Assembly (NCBI GenBank): GCA_009379725.1
Contig: WHTF01000007.1
Location: 1-64,000 of the forward strand
Reading direction: 5' to 3'
Origin: Deltaproteobacteria bacterium
Lineage (GTDB): Bacteria; Desulfobacterota; Binatia; UBA9968
Length of the DNA: 64,000 bases
Positions 53,118 to 63,018 of this stretch are shown here, one piece after another. Both the position numbers and the translations under genes were made by a program. Position 1 is the first letter of the stretch. Each line of letters starts with the position of its first letter. Under the pieces are notes generated by a model. It was given only the letters and a program-made list of their open reading frames with translations, did not search any database and was not told the origin of the DNA.

Positions 53118-54032
53118 ATGACAACCGGCCTGCCTCTGGTGAGCATCGTCATACCGACTTATAACCGTTGGCCGATGGTGGGTGAGGCGGTGGATTCGGT
53201 TCTCGGGCAAAGTTATAAAGAGTTTGAACTCATCGTTGTCGACGATGGCTCGACCGACATGACGGTCGCCTCACTGAGGCGATGCGATAGGAGGTTGACA
53301 ATCGTTTCCCAACGCCGCGCGGGCGTCGCAGCGGCACGCAACGCGGGCGTGGCAATGTCCCGAGGAAAATACATTGCTTTTCTCGATTCCGATGACCTCT
53401 GGTTGCCTTCGAAGTTGGCGCTTCAGGCTGAGTTTATGGAGCAAACGCCTGGCGTCGAAATATGCCAGACAGAGGAAATCTGGATACGCAACGGGGTTAG
53501 AGTTAACGCTAAACTCAAACATCGAAAAGCGGCCGGAGATATTTTTCGCCGGAGCTTGGAACTCTGTCTGGTAAGTCCATCGGCGGTCATTATGACCCGG
53601 GAGTTATTCTACCGGGCAGGGCGATTCGACGAAACATTTCCAGTGTGTGAAGATTATGACCTTTGGCTGCGTATTGCCGTCGAGCATCCGATATCATTGA
53701 TCGATAAGCCCCTCGTTATCAAACGAGGCGGACATGCCGATCAGCTGTCGCGCTCGGTGTGGGGCATGGATCGATTTCGAGTGCCGGCCATTGTCAAACT
53801 TCTGCGTGCCGGCCTTGCCGGTGAGAAAAAGCAGTGGGCGCTTGAAGTGCTGCGGCAAAAAATCGCTATCCTTGCCGCCGGTGCAAGAAAAAGGGGAAAA
53901 CAGGAAGATGCTGGCAAATTCGAACATATACTAGCCGAATGTTTTGAGGAACCCGGAGATGTCGGAACAAACGATTCAGGAATTTGCCGCGACCAAAGGA
54001 TTTCATTCGCACACTCAGCAACGCTGGCTTAG
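53118..54032 (+). CDS. Family 2 glycosyltransferase
   Basis: 304 residues. The GT-A signature is complete: VSIVIPTYNRWPMVGEAVDSVLGQSY, ELIVVDDGSTD, the AFLDSDDLWLP metal motif, and a downstream ETFPVCEDYDLWLRI acceptor region. It would transfer a sugar from a nucleotide donor to a polysaccharide or lipid acceptor. The last ~25 residues overlap the next gene by 74 bp and look out of character (GTNDSGICRDQRIS), suggesting a recent 3' frameshift or a long natural overlap. Confidence 0.9.
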   Translation: MTTGLPLVSIVIPTYNRWPMVGEAVDSVLGQSYKEFELIVVDDGSTDMTVASLRRCDRRLTIVSQRRAGVAAARNAGVAMSRGKYIAFLDSDDLWLPSKLALQAEFMEQTPGVEICQTEEIWIRNGVRVNAKLKHRKAAGDIFRRSLELCLVSPSAVIMTRELFYRAGRFDETFPVCEDYDLWLRIAVEHPISLIDKPLVIKRGGHADQLSRSVWGMDRFRVPAIVKLLRAGLAGEKKQWALEVLRQKIAILAAGARKRGKQEDAGKFEHILAECFEEPGDVGTNDSGICRDQRISFAHSATLA

Positions 54033-54519
54033 CTGGAAACCGCAAGACGGTGCCGCGCTATTGAACCTTGCCCGGGCTTTGAAAGCCGGAGAGAATCATT
54101 TGCGCGACTTGATGGATTGGCTAGAGGAAATTTCAATGCGTGACGGTGTTGCGATCCAGGATGTTTTGGGGAGCGAAGCTATCACTCGTATCAAAACCGA
54201 CCCACGGCTGGGCCGGGCTGACCGGCTTAAGCGAGTGAAGGATCAAATAAGACGGCTGCGGTTTCCCCGCTTGAGTCAGCTCGAAGATTCCATCCAATCA
54301 AAAATCCGTGCGCTGAAACTGCAGCCGAACGTCAAGTTATCCGTGCCTCCGGGACTGGAAGGAGGGGATTTGCGGGTTGAATTTAGCGTCGGAAGTCCCG
54401 CGGAATTGAAAAGTGTTCTCGCTAAGCTAAGCGAGGCATCCGAATGTGAGTTCATGACGGAGATCTTTGTCCTTTTGAAGGGTGATGCCAGCGCTGAGAA
54501 ACCGAAGCCGGTGAGGTAA
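53959..54519 (+). CDS. Hypothetical protein upstream of the SPL-like gene
   Basis: 186 residues from ATG at 53959, preceded by GAGG 9 nt away; an upstream TTG at 53944 is less likely. The protein is soluble with Trp/Leu-rich helices (WLSWKPQDGAALLNLARALKAG, LEEISMRDGVAIQDVL) and a basic helical centre (RADRLKRVKDQIRRLRFPRLSQLE). I recognise no family. It ends 9 bp before the radical SAM gene, so the two are likely co-translated and may act together. Overlaps the glycosyltransferase 3' end by 74 bp. Confidence 0.75.
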   Translation: MSEQTIQEFAATKGFHSHTQQRWLSWKPQDGAALLNLARALKAGENHLRDLMDWLEEISMRDGVAIQDVLGSEAITRIKTDPRLGRADRLKRVKDQIRRLRFPRLSQLEDSIQSKIRALKLQPNVKLSVPPGLEGGDLRVEFSVGSPAELKSVLAKLSEASECEFMTEIFVLLKGDASAEKPKPVR

Positions 54520-54528
54520 ACGATAACC

Positions 54529-55623
54529 ATGCAGAGATTTGAACCGCAGGAAATTGTCGTTGAACGCGGTTGCGAAGCCACGCCGATGTTCAGCAATCTG
54601 ACAAGGGCGCTACCGCACACTCTTCTACGATTCGTCGACGCGCTGCCAGCCGAAGGTGCTGCGACCGAGCCGTCGACGGCCAAGTTCGACGCTGCGAAGA
54701 AAAGGCTTTATCTGGCCAAGCACAAGGGCGAGTTCTTAAAGAAATGTCCCGGCAGCGACGGACAGGTCTGCTGCAATTATTTCGTCATTAATTTTGCCAG
54801 CAATTGCCCGATGGACTGTAGTTACTGTTATTTGCAGGAATACCTGGCGCAGAACCCGGCGCTCAAAGCCTACGCCAATGTCGACGATCTGCTGACCGAA
54901 GCGGAACAACTGCTCGGCAAGCATCGCCGCTATTTTTTCCGCATCGGTACCGGAGAGATTACCGATAGCCTGGCGCTGGACCCGTATATCGGCTTCACCC
55001 GCGAAGTCGTGCCCTTTTTCGCCGAGCAGCCGAACGTGTTGCTGGAGCTCAAGACCAAAAGCAATTGCATCGAAGAATTATTACATCTTGATCCGAAAGG
55101 GCGAGTCGTCGTCTCCTGGTCGATGAATCCCCAATCGGTAATCGACGCCGAGGAGCATGGTACCGCTTCTCTGCAGGAGCGTCTGCAAGCGGCTCGTCTA
55201 TGCCAGGATGCAGGGTATCGCCTGGGATTTCATTTTGATCCAATGGTTGAATACCCGAATTGGGAGCACGATTATGAGGAGATGGTCGAGCGGTTATTCG
55301 AGACTGTGGATTGGAAGCGCATTTCGTGGCTGAGCATGGGTGTCTTGCGCAACACGCCCGGCCTTAAGCGCGCTATCAGAGAGAGGCTGCCGCAAACTCG
55401 TCTGATCACGGGAGAGCAGGTGCTCGGTCCGGACGGCAAGCTGCGCTATTTCCAACCGCTGCGGATCGAAATGTATCGCAAGATGCTCCGCTGGATCCGC
55501 CGCAGCGCGCCGACGGTTAAAATCTATCTCTGCATGGAATCCAAACAGGTGTGGGAACAGGTCTTCGGTTATGCGCCCAGTTGTGAGAAAGAGCTAGGCG
55601 CGCAAATGGCTCCTCGCATTTAA
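54529..55623 (+). CDS. Spore photoproduct lyase-like radical SAM protein
   Basis: 364 residues. The radical SAM cluster is Cys93-x3-Cys97-x2-Cys100 in NCPMDCSYCYLQEY, and the flanking CCNYFVINFASN, FFRIGTGEITDSLALD, LELKTKSNCIEEL and VSWSMNPQSVI match the SPL family. The genuine enzyme splits the spore photoproduct thymine dimer using SAM; non-sporulating bacteria have homologues of unknown role. No other sporulation gene is in the window, so the substrate here is open. Confidence 0.88.
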   Translation: MQRFEPQEIVVERGCEATPMFSNLTRALPHTLLRFVDALPAEGAATEPSTAKFDAAKKRLYLAKHKGEFLKKCPGSDGQVCCNYFVINFASNCPMDCSYCYLQEYLAQNPALKAYANVDDLLTEAEQLLGKHRRYFFRIGTGEITDSLALDPYIGFTREVVPFFAEQPNVLLELKTKSNCIEELLHLDPKGRVVVSWSMNPQSVIDAEEHGTASLQERLQAARLCQDAGYRLGFHFDPMVEYPNWEHDYEEMVERLFETVDWKRISWLSMGVLRNTPGLKRAIRERLPQTRLITGEQVLGPDGKLRYFQPLRIEMYRKMLRWIRRSAPTVKIYLCMESKQVWEQVFGYAPSCEKELGAQMAPRI

Positions 55624-55631
55624 CGCTGCCA

Positions 55632-56432
55632 ATGACGAACCGCGACAGTGCCATTGGATTGTTTGACTCGGGGATCGGCGGGCTCACGGTCCTGCACAAG
55701 ATGATTGAGATGCTGCCCTCGGAGAATACTGTGTATCTCGGCGACACCGCCAGGGCCCCTTACGGAACGAAATCGGTGGAGACGGTGGTTCGCTATTCTT
55801 TTGAAAATACCGAATTTCTGATCGAGAAGGGCGTGAAGCTTGTCGTGGTCGCATGTAATACCTCAACGGCACTAGCTCTAGAAGCCATGCGTGAGAAACT
55901 GACGATTCCTCTCATCGGTGTGATCGAACCTGGCGTGCGCAGGGCGCTCCAGGTGACGATGAACAGCAGAGTCGGCGTCATCGGCACCGAGGCGACCATT
56001 CAAAGCGGCGCGTATACTCGAGCGCTCAAAGCGGGCGCCCCGAACACTGAAGTTTATAGCCGCGCCTGTCCATTATTCGTGCCGCTAGTCGAAGAAGGTT
56101 GGACCGACAATGGTGTCGCTGCGACCACGGTGGAAGCCTATCTCGGCAGCTTGAAACAGAGTGGCATCGACACGCTTATCCTCGGTTGCACTCATTATCC
56201 ATTGCTGAAAAAAACGATTCGAAAATTCATGGGAAACGCGGTACAGCTGGTCGATTCCGCGGAAGAGATCGCCAAGGAAGTGGGTGTGGTGCTTAAGAAG
56301 GGGTCTCTCACACGCAAGGGCGTGAAAGGGAATCACAGTTTCTTTGTTACCGATGCGCCCGATCGTTTTATTAAAGTTGGCCGGCGATTCCTGGGTGAAA
56401 AAGTAGAATCGGCGGTGCGCATTGAGCGCTAA
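55632..56432 (+). CDS. murI: Glutamate racemase
   Basis: 266 residues, full length. Motifs: IGLFDSGIGGLTVL at the N-terminus, the catalytic Cys75 in VVACNTSTALAL, and Cys186 in LGCTHYPLL. It converts L- to D-glutamate for peptidoglycan synthesis in the cytoplasm. The ATG at 55632 is 8 bp after the SPL-like stop and in the same direction. secA follows after about 123 bp. No weak or missing residue was noticed. Confidence 0.96.
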   Translation: MTNRDSAIGLFDSGIGGLTVLHKMIEMLPSENTVYLGDTARAPYGTKSVETVVRYSFENTEFLIEKGVKLVVVACNTSTALALEAMREKLTIPLIGVIEPGVRRALQVTMNSRVGVIGTEATIQSGAYTRALKAGAPNTEVYSRACPLFVPLVEEGWTDNGVAATTVEAYLGSLKQSGIDTLILGCTHYPLLKKTIRKFMGNAVQLVDSAEEIAKEVGVVLKKGSLTRKGVKGNHSFFVTDAPDRFIKVGRRFLGEKVESAVRIER

Positions 56433-56555
56433 TTCCTTGATTTCGCTTTCCCGCCGAATCTGTAAGCTATTGTTCCAATCGCGTATTTTTGAAATAATTA
56501 CCCCGCGCAAGTATTGGCCATTCTGCATTCCTAGTTTGGGGGCAAAAGTCTTAGC

Positions 56556-59500
56556 ATGTTAAATCTGATCAAAAAGATCGTTGGCACGAAAAACGACCGC
56601 GAAATCAAGCGGATCCGTCCCTATGTCGAACAGATTAATAATCTCGAGGCCCAATTCAAAAGCCTGAGTGATGACCAATTGTTGGCTAAAACCGACGAGT
56701 TCAGGACCCGCATTCGCGAGACAACTGCGCAGGTAACGGCAAATTTGGAAGAGGCTCGGGCACAAGCGATGAATTCCGATAGCGAACAGCGCGAGGAACT
56801 CAAGAGTCGGGTCGAAACATTGGATAAAGAGTTGCGCCAAGCGGAGGCGGAGATCCTCGATGAGCTTTTACCCGAAGCGTTTGCTGCCGCGCGTGAAGCT
56901 TCGCGTCGGACAATCGGATTGCGGCACTTTGATGTTCAATTGATCGGTGGCGCGGTGCTTCATGAAGGTAAGATATCCGAGATGAAAACCGGTGAGGGAA
57001 AGACGCTGGTGGCGACCTTGTCGTTGTATCTGAACGCGCTTACCGGCAGAGGCGTTCATCTCATTACCGTTAACGATTATTTGGCTCGCCGCGACGTGCA
57101 ATGGATGGGGCCGATTTTTCATAAGCTCGGCCTTTCGGTGGCTTCGATCGTTCATGACACCAGCTATCGCTATGACCCGACGTTTTTGACGAAGGATTAT
57201 CGATACCTCAATTTACGTCCGATTACCCGGCAGGAAGCTTATCTGGCGGATATCACTTACGGTACGAACAACGAGTTCGGCTTCGATTATCTGCGCGACA
57301 ATATGAAGTTTTCGCTGGAAGAATATGTCCAGCGGGAGCTCAATTATGCGGTCGTGGACGAGGTCGATAATATTTTGATTGACGAAGCAAGAACGCCGTT
57401 GATTATCTCCGGTCCGGCAGAGGAATCGACTGACAAGTATTACATTATCGACCGAATTATCCCTAAACTACAACGCGGCGCAGTCATCCAGGGCGATCCA
57501 ACCCAGGAAAAGCGAGCTGCTATCGAGGCTCAGGGCGACTATACCGTCGACGAAAAAAGCCGATCGGTGACCTTGACGGAGACCGGCGTCGCCAAGGTCG
57601 AACGGCTTTTGGGAGTGCATAATTTGTATGATCCGCGGCAGATCGATACGTTGCATCACGTGCAACAGGCGCTTAAGGCCCATGCGATCTTTAGGCGCGA
57701 CGTTGATTACGTCATTAAAGACGGCGAGGTTATCATAGTCGACGAATTTACCGGTCGTTTAATGCCTGGACGTCGCTGGTCCGATGGTTTGCACCAAGCG
57801 GTAGAGGCTAAAGAGCGGGTACACATACGGGAAGAAAACCAAACGCTGGCGACGATTACGATTCAGAATTATTTTCGCATGTACAAGAAGCTGGCTGGTA
57901 TGACCGGGACAGCAGACACCGAGGCGCCCGAATTCAAAAAGATTTATAAACTGGATGTCCTGGTCATTCCAACCCACCGGGGCATGATTCGAATTGATCA
58001 CCCGGACGTCGTTTATCGTTCAGACCAGGAAAAATATGACGCGGTGGTTCAGGAGATCGAAGAACGCTACAAAAAAGGGCAACCGATTTTAGTGGGTACT
58101 ACGTCAGTGGCTAAATCCGAGCGGTTGTCGCACATGCTCAAGAAAAAGGGAGTCAAGCACAACGTTCTCAATGCCGTGAATCATGAGGCTGAGGCAACGA
58201 TCATCGCGCAGGCTGGAAGATATGCGGCGGTGACCATCGCGACAAATATGGCCGGTCGTGGTACCGACATATTGCTTGGCGGTAACCCGGAATTTTTGGC
58301 CCGCTCCGATATGGAGAATGAATGGATCAATCGGGCGGCAAAACTCCCCATACAGGGAGCGGGGCGCTATGAAGACGCGTTAAGGGATTTACGCGAAAAA
58401 TGCGAAGAAGAAGTCCGTAAAGCCGAAGCACGGTATGTCAAGGATGGGGAGCTATTCCAGCAACAGCGTAGCGACGCATTGAAACGTTCAACCGAGCTCC
58501 AGAGACAAATCCGGGAAATTTCGCCGTTCCGCGAAGTGCGCCTCCGTTTTGAAGAACTTTCCGCTACCGAGCTTATTGATGTTTTGCACGACGCCAGGCC
58601 GATCCCGAATAGTTATTTAGCTTCCAAGGAGGAGTTGGAAGCGGTTCTGTTACAGTCGTCTAACGGAAAGGTTTCGGAGGCCTACGAGGCTTTTGATGAG
58701 GCGCGTCAAGAGTTCAGCGATCATGTTCAGCGGTGGCAAGAACACGCTGGTGAACGGCCGGAATTGGCGGAGTCGCTGGACGAGATACGTCGAAATTATG
58801 AGCAGCGTGTTAATGACTTTGAGTTTGAAGTCGCACTTGCGGTGCTATCCGTAGGCCAGGATAGCGATCTCGTGGTCGAATATGCCCAGACCCATAAGGC
58901 CTTTGAATCCGCGGAATTGCGTTGTGAGGAGGTTCGACGGCCGTACGAAGAGGCGATTCAGCTAGCGCAAAATGATTATGAGTCGAAGCGCCAGGAGTAC
59001 CTGCAGATGGTCGAGGAAATTCGCGAGCAGTTGGATAAGGCTCCCGACGAGTATCGGCAGCGTTTCGATGAGGTGCTCGACGGTTACAAGCATATTTGTG
59101 CGGATGAACGTGAGCAAGTGATTGCTGCAGGAGGCCTCCACATATTAGGTACGGAGCGTCATGAAAGCCGCCGCATCGATAATCAGCTACGGGGACGCGC
59201 AGGACGGCAGGGCGACCCGGGATCGTCACATTTTTTTCTGTCCTTGGAAGATGATTTGATGCGCATCTTCGGTGCAGACCGGATTCAGGGAATCATGAGC
59301 CGATTAGGTATGGAAGACGGCGTGCCCATCGAGCACGGACTGGTGACCCGGGCCATTGAAAACGCCCAGAAAAAAGTCGAGGCACACAATTTTGATCTTC
59401 GTAAGCACCTTTTGGAATACGATGACGTTCTTAATAAGCAGCGCGAGGTCATCTATAACCAGAGGCGCGAAGTGCTCAAAGGGGAGACTCTGAGAGAGGA

Positions 59501-60155
59501 CGTGCTGGAGATGGCACAAGGTGTAGCCGAAGAAACCGCAGCGCGTTACATCGACAAGGATGCGCACCCTTCTGACTGGGATTGGGCCGGACTGCGTGAA
59601 GGGTTCCACCACCATTTCAATTTACCACTCCAAGTCGAAGCGAAAGAACAGGACCTATTAAATGTTGATGGCCTGATTGAATTGGCGACAGAGCGGGTTG
59701 TGCGCGCGTATGAAGATAAGGAGGCACGGTTCACGACGCCAATGCTCAGACAGCTGGAGAAAATCATCATGCTCCAGACAATCGACACCCTTTGGAAAGA
59801 CCACCTCCTCAATATGGATCATCTCAAAGAAGGAATCGGTCTGCGCGGCTACGGTCAGAAGAATCCGCTTCAGGAATACCAGAAAGATGGGTTCGAGATG
59901 TTTGGGGAGATGATACATCGTATCCAAGAAGACGTCGTACAGAAGCTGTTTACCGTCGAAATTGCACGTGAAAGTGCTGCCACTATGGCGGAAATGGAAG
60001 CGCCTCAACGACCTCAAAGGGTGATACTGAGCCATGGAGGTGAAAGTGCCGAACCGGAACGGCCATCGGCTAAGCGACACAATGACAAGGTAGGCAGAAA
60101 CGATCCATGTCCGTGCGGTAGTGGTCGGAAGTACAAGCGGTGTTGCGGCAAATAG
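56556..60155 (+). CDS. secA: Preprotein translocase ATPase SecA with a ~230-residue insertion
   Basis: 1199 residues against the usual ~850-900. The N-terminal [12 protein letters not shown], the Walker [14 protein letters not shown], the [20 protein letters not shown] (Walker B) and the C-terminal zinc motif ([15 protein letters not shown]) are all intact. Between GTDILLGGN (569-577) and [15 protein letters not shown] (from 859) lie about 275 residues, where standard SecA has ~45-50. The extra segment (about 600-850) is Glu/Arg-rich and coiled-coil-like. SecA drives protein export through SecYEG; the insertion in nucleotide-binding domain 2 may modulate activity or partner binding. Confidence 0.96.
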   Translation: MLNLIKKIVGTKNDREIKRIRPYVEQINNLEAQFKSLSDDQLLAKTDEFRTRIRETTAQVTANLEEARAQAMNSDSEQREELKSRVETLDKELRQAEAEILDELLPEAFAAAREASRRTIGLRHFDVQLIGGAVLHEGKISEMKTGEGKTLVATLSLYLNALTGRGVHLITVNDYLARRDVQWMGPIFHKLGLSVASIVHDTSYRYDPTFLTKDYRYLNLRPITRQEAYLADITYGTNNEFGFDYLRDNMKFSLEEYVQRELNYAVVDEVDNILIDEARTPLIISGPAEESTDKYYIIDRIIPKLQRGAVIQGDPTQEKRAAIEAQGDYTVDEKSRSVTLTETGVAKVERLLGVHNLYDPRQIDTLHHVQQALKAHAIFRRDVDYVIKDGEVIIVDEFTGRLMPGRRWSDGLHQAVEAKERVHIREENQTLATITIQNYFRMYKKLAGMTGTADTEAPEFKKIYKLDVLVIPTHRGMIRIDHPDVVYRSDQEKYDAVVQEIEERYKKGQPILVGTTSVAKSERLSHMLKKKGVKHNVLNAVNHEAEATIIAQAGRYAAVTIATNMAGRGTDILLGGNPEFLARSDMENEWINRAAKLPIQGAGRYEDALRDLREKCEEEVRKAEARYVKDGELFQQQRSDALKRSTELQRQIREISPFREVRLRFEELSATELIDVLHDARPIPNSYLASKEELEAVLLQSSNGKVSEAYEAFDEARQEFSDHVQRWQEHAGERPELAESLDEIRRNYEQRVNDFEFEVALAVLSVGQDSDLVVEYAQTHKAFESAELRCEEVRRPYEEAIQLAQNDYESKRQEYLQMVEEIREQLDKAPDEYRQRFDEVLDGYKHICADEREQVIAAGGLHILGTERHESRRIDNQLRGRAGRQGDPGSSHFFLSLEDDLMRIFGADRIQGIMSRLGMEDGVPIEHGLVTRAIENAQKKVEAHNFDLRKHLLEYDDVLNKQREVIYNQRREVLKGETLREDVLEMAQGVAEETAARYIDKDAHPSDWDWAGLREGFHHHFNLPLQVEAKEQDLLNVDGLIELATERVVRAYEDKEARFTTPMLRQLEKIIMLQTIDTLWKDHLLNMDHLKEGIGLRGYGQKNPLQEYQKDGFEMFGEMIHRIQEDVVQKLFTVEIARESAATMAEMEAPQRPQRVILSHGGESAEPERPSAKRHNDKVGRNDPCPCGSGRKYKRCCGK

Positions 60156-60219
60156 TGCGCCTTGGTCGCAAGTCCACCGAACCTAATATGCTGTTCGATT
60201 TTTCTTGCGACGAGATATT

Positions 60220-61602
60220 TTAGTGAGCCGTGAGGTTCAGAGAGGCGCGTTCATGCCCATCTTCGTGTTGCGAAATTGCCCGCGCGTTATTTCCTGCCCC
60301 CAGTTTGAGTATATGATTTGTGAACATATGTAAGTCCTTGGTGGCATTTCTGGTGTCGATGATCAGCTGTGCGGTTGCTGCTATATTTTTAAAGTCATAA
60401 TCGCTGTGGTCGGTTAGGATGATTACACAATCTTGCATCGCAATGCTGTCGGAGTTCAACTCGGTGGAATTTATTATGGTTTTTCCCAAACGCAGCGTGG
60501 GGACATAAGGGTCATTATAGATCAAGTCGGCTCCTTTTTCGCTGAGCATACGCATCACGTCGAGCGCCGGAGACTCTCTGCAATCACTGACGTTCTTTTT
60601 ATAAGCAACCCCTAGAACCAAGATTTTCGAGTTGCGGATGCTCTTGGCAGATCGATTCAATCCGTCTGCTACCAAACTAGTAACCACGGCGGGCATCATG
60701 CCATTGATCTCTGACGCCAATTCAATAAATCGCGCTTGAAAGTTTAGAGCTTTGAGCTTCCAGGCGAGGTAATGAGGATCGATCGGAATGCAGTGACCCC
60801 CTAGACCTGGACCGGGATAAAAGGGGATAAATCCAAAGGGTTTAGTTGCGGCTGCATCAATGACCTCATAGACATCGACTCCCAACAAATCGCACATCTG
60901 AGCCATTTCGTTGACCATTCCGATATTGACGCTACGAAAGGTATTTTCCAAAAGCTTCACCATCTCTGCGCATTTGGTGCTGGTGACGGGAAAAACCTTA
61001 TCGATAAACTGCGAATAAAAAAGGTGGGCGATCTCTGTGCATTCGGGTGTAACGCCGCCAACAATTTTGGGGGTGTTGCGCGTTGTGAACGCTTTGTTAC
61101 CCGGATCGATTCTTTCTGGCGAGAAGGCCAAATAAAAGTCCGATCCTACCCTTAATCCGGAGCTGCCTAGTTCAGGAAGAATCAACTCCTCAGTAGTGCC
61201 GGGATAGGTGGTACTCTCAAGGACGATCAATTGATCCTTGTGCAAATATTTACGAATCTCTTCGGTCGCAGCCAAGATAAAGGAGATATCGGGATCGCGA
61301 CTTTTGCTGAGCGGCGTGGGAACGCAGATGCTTACAGTGTCGGCTTTGGCCAAATTGCCGAAGTCCGAGGTCGGATAAAATTGGCCTGAGGTAACGGCGC
61401 TGGAGATGAGTTGATCGTCGACATCCAGGATATAGGACTTTCCTTGTTTCAGAGCGGCAATTTTGTTGCGGTCGAGGTCGATGCCGATGACGTTGAAACC
61501 GGCCGCCAGCATTTCTACTGCCAGGGGCAGCCCGACATACCCTAAGCCAATGACTGCGGCAGTGGCTTTGCGACTCTCGATAATTGTCTTTATTGCGTCC
61601 AA
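60220..61602 (-). CDS. Nucleotide-sugar dehydrogenase (UDP-ManNAc/GlcNAc/GalNAc type)
   Basis: 460 residues from TTG at 61602, with AGGGGAGG 9 nt upstream. Motifs: AAVIGLGYVGLPLAVEMLAAGFNVIGIDLD (NAD site), ESTTYPGTTEELI, KLLENTFRSVNIGMVNEM, and the catalytic Cys in GPGLGGHCIPIDP. The C-terminal ~130 residues carry YKKNVSDCRESPALDV. This is the WecC/TviB-like group, which oxidises UDP-N-acetyl-hexosamine to uronic acids for exopolysaccharide. The gene follows the PrsR-like regulator by 1 bp, so it is probably part of the same operon. Confidence 0.92.
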   Translation of the reverse strand: MDAIKTIIESRKATAAVIGLGYVGLPLAVEMLAAGFNVIGIDLDRNKIAALKQGKSYILDVDDQLISSAVTSGQFYPTSDFGNLAKADTVSICVPTPLSKSRDPDISFILAATEEIRKYLHKDQLIVLESTTYPGTTEELILPELGSSGLRVGSDFYLAFSPERIDPGNKAFTTRNTPKIVGGVTPECTEIAHLFYSQFIDKVFPVTSTKCAEMVKLLENTFRSVNIGMVNEMAQMCDLLGVDVYEVIDAAATKPFGFIPFYPGPGLGGHCIPIDPHYLAWKLKALNFQARFIELASEINGMMPAVVTSLVADGLNRSAKSIRNSKILVLGVAYKKNVSDCRESPALDVMRMLSEKGADLIYNDPYVPTLRLGKTIINSTELNSDSIAMQDCVIILTDHSDYDFKNIAATAQLIIDTRNATKDLHMFTNHILKLGAGNNARAISQHEDGHERASLNLTAH

Positions 61603-61603
61603 C

Positions 61604-62992
61604 CTACAATACCTCCCCTGTCTTCATTTGTTGTCTTTCAGAAGAACGAGAAATTTTGAACTCTTGAATTTGGATGTTGTATCTGTCCATCAGTTCATAA
61701 AGGTTGACTCGGCTAATGCCCAGATCCTTTGCAGCACGACTGACAATCCCATTATTTTTAGAAAGAGCTTTCTTAATGAAATCGGCTTCAATCGCTTTTT
61801 TGGCAAACTTTAGATTTACATCCGTCGGGATGCTGTTGAGGGCAAAACCGAGATCGCTGGGTTTTAGAACCGAGTGTGAACTAAGTACTACTGCGCGGCT
61901 GATGAGGTTTTCTAACTCACGAATGTTGCCCGCCCAGGGATGCATGAGCAGCGCCCCTTCAGCTTCTGGCGATAACATAATGGGCGGGCTGCGTCGACCG
62001 CGACAGAGCTTTTTTACGAAATAATGCGCCAAAGGTATGATGTCTTCCTTTCTTTCGCGGAGCGGTGGGAGAGGGACAAGTTTCAGCCGGTAGTAAAGAT
62101 CCTTGTCAAAGACATTGTTCTCCAGAAGGTCGTGATTGGTTGCCGCGATGATCCGGACGTCAAGATCAATGGTCTGAGTTCCCCCGACTCGCTCTATCTT
62201 TCGATTCTTAAGAAAACGAAGCATCTTTACCTGTAGTGCGGGAGTAAGTTTGCTGATTTCATCAAGAAATAGTGTTCCTGTGTGGGCAAGTTCAAGTTTT
62301 CCACGTTTTTGTGCGTATGCTCCGAAGAAAGCGCCTCTCTCATGGCCGAATAGTTCGCTCTCCAATGAGTGTTCCGGACTAGCTCCGCAATTGACGGCCG
62401 CGAACGGGTTATCTTTCCTTTGACTCAGGTTATGTATGGCATGGGCAACCAATTTTTTACCGGTGCCGTTTTCGCCGGCAATGAGGACGGATACGTCTGA
62501 AGCGGCGATCCGCTCGATGAACCGAAAAATCTCCTGCATACTTTTAGACTTGCCGATCATGCCGTGAAATCCCTCAGCGGACCCGGGATAACTTTGCTGA
62601 ATGCGTTGGTGGAGTTGGTGGATATGGAAAGCACGCTTGATCATCACCTTCAATTCGTCCAGCCGAATCGGTTTAGAGTAGTAATCGAAAGCCCCCAAGC
62701 GTACTGCTTGTAAAGAGCTGGCTTCATCACTGCTGCCGGTTATGACGATGATTCGTGTTGACGGCGCTTGAGTTAGAAAATACTCAAGGAGCCGTAAGCC
62801 GGAGAGATCTTGAGAATTGCCCGGAGTTAGCGAAAGATCGATCGTGACCACAGCGGGTCCCATAATCTCAAATATCCTTTTGGCTTCATACTCGTCTTGC
62901 GCGATTAAAATTTCGTAATCAGGTTCCAGTGCCCAACGCAATTGCTTAAGAATATTCTCTTCGTCGTCTACTAGAAGAATTCTTGGTTTCAC
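61604..62992 (-). CDS. prsR: PrsR-like sigma-54 response regulator with variant GAFFGA loop
   Basis: 462 residues from GTG at 62992, chosen because AAGGA lies 7 nt before it; the frame runs upstream into the kinase gene. Receiver domain: ILLVDDEE and phospho-acceptor Asp52 (VVTIDLSLTPG). AAA+ domain: Walker A GENGTGKKLVAHAIHN, GTLFLDEI (Walker B), ATNHDL, and the sigma-54-contact loop as GAFFGA (220-225) rather than the standard GAFTGA. The Fis-like C-terminus (VSRAAKDLGISRVNLYELMDRY) binds DNA. Organisation with PrsK suggests control of PEP-CTERM/exopolysaccharide genes. Confidence 0.87.
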   Translation of the reverse strand: MKPRILLVDDEENILKQLRWALEPDYEILIAQDEYEAKRIFEIMGPAVVTIDLSLTPGNSQDLSGLRLLEYFLTQAPSTRIIVITGSSDEASSLQAVRLGAFDYYSKPIRLDELKVMIKRAFHIHQLHQRIQQSYPGSAEGFHGMIGKSKSMQEIFRFIERIAASDVSVLIAGENGTGKKLVAHAIHNLSQRKDNPFAAVNCGASPEHSLESELFGHERGAFFGAYAQKRGKLELAHTGTLFLDEISKLTPALQVKMLRFLKNRKIERVGGTQTIDLDVRIIAATNHDLLENNVFDKDLYYRLKLVPLPPLRERKEDIIPLAHYFVKKLCRGRRSPPIMLSPEAEGALLMHPWAGNIRELENLISRAVVLSSHSVLKPSDLGFALNSIPTDVNLKFAKKAIEADFIKKALSKNNGIVSRAAKDLGISRVNLYELMDRYNIQIQEFKISRSSERQQMKTGEVL

Positions 62993-63018
62993 TCCGTTTT
63001 CCTTTCTGATCAAAACAC

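Noticed and set aside
60156-60219. Terminator between secA and the nucleotide-sugar dehydrogenase
   Set aside because: No convincing stem with T-run in this short convergent gap.
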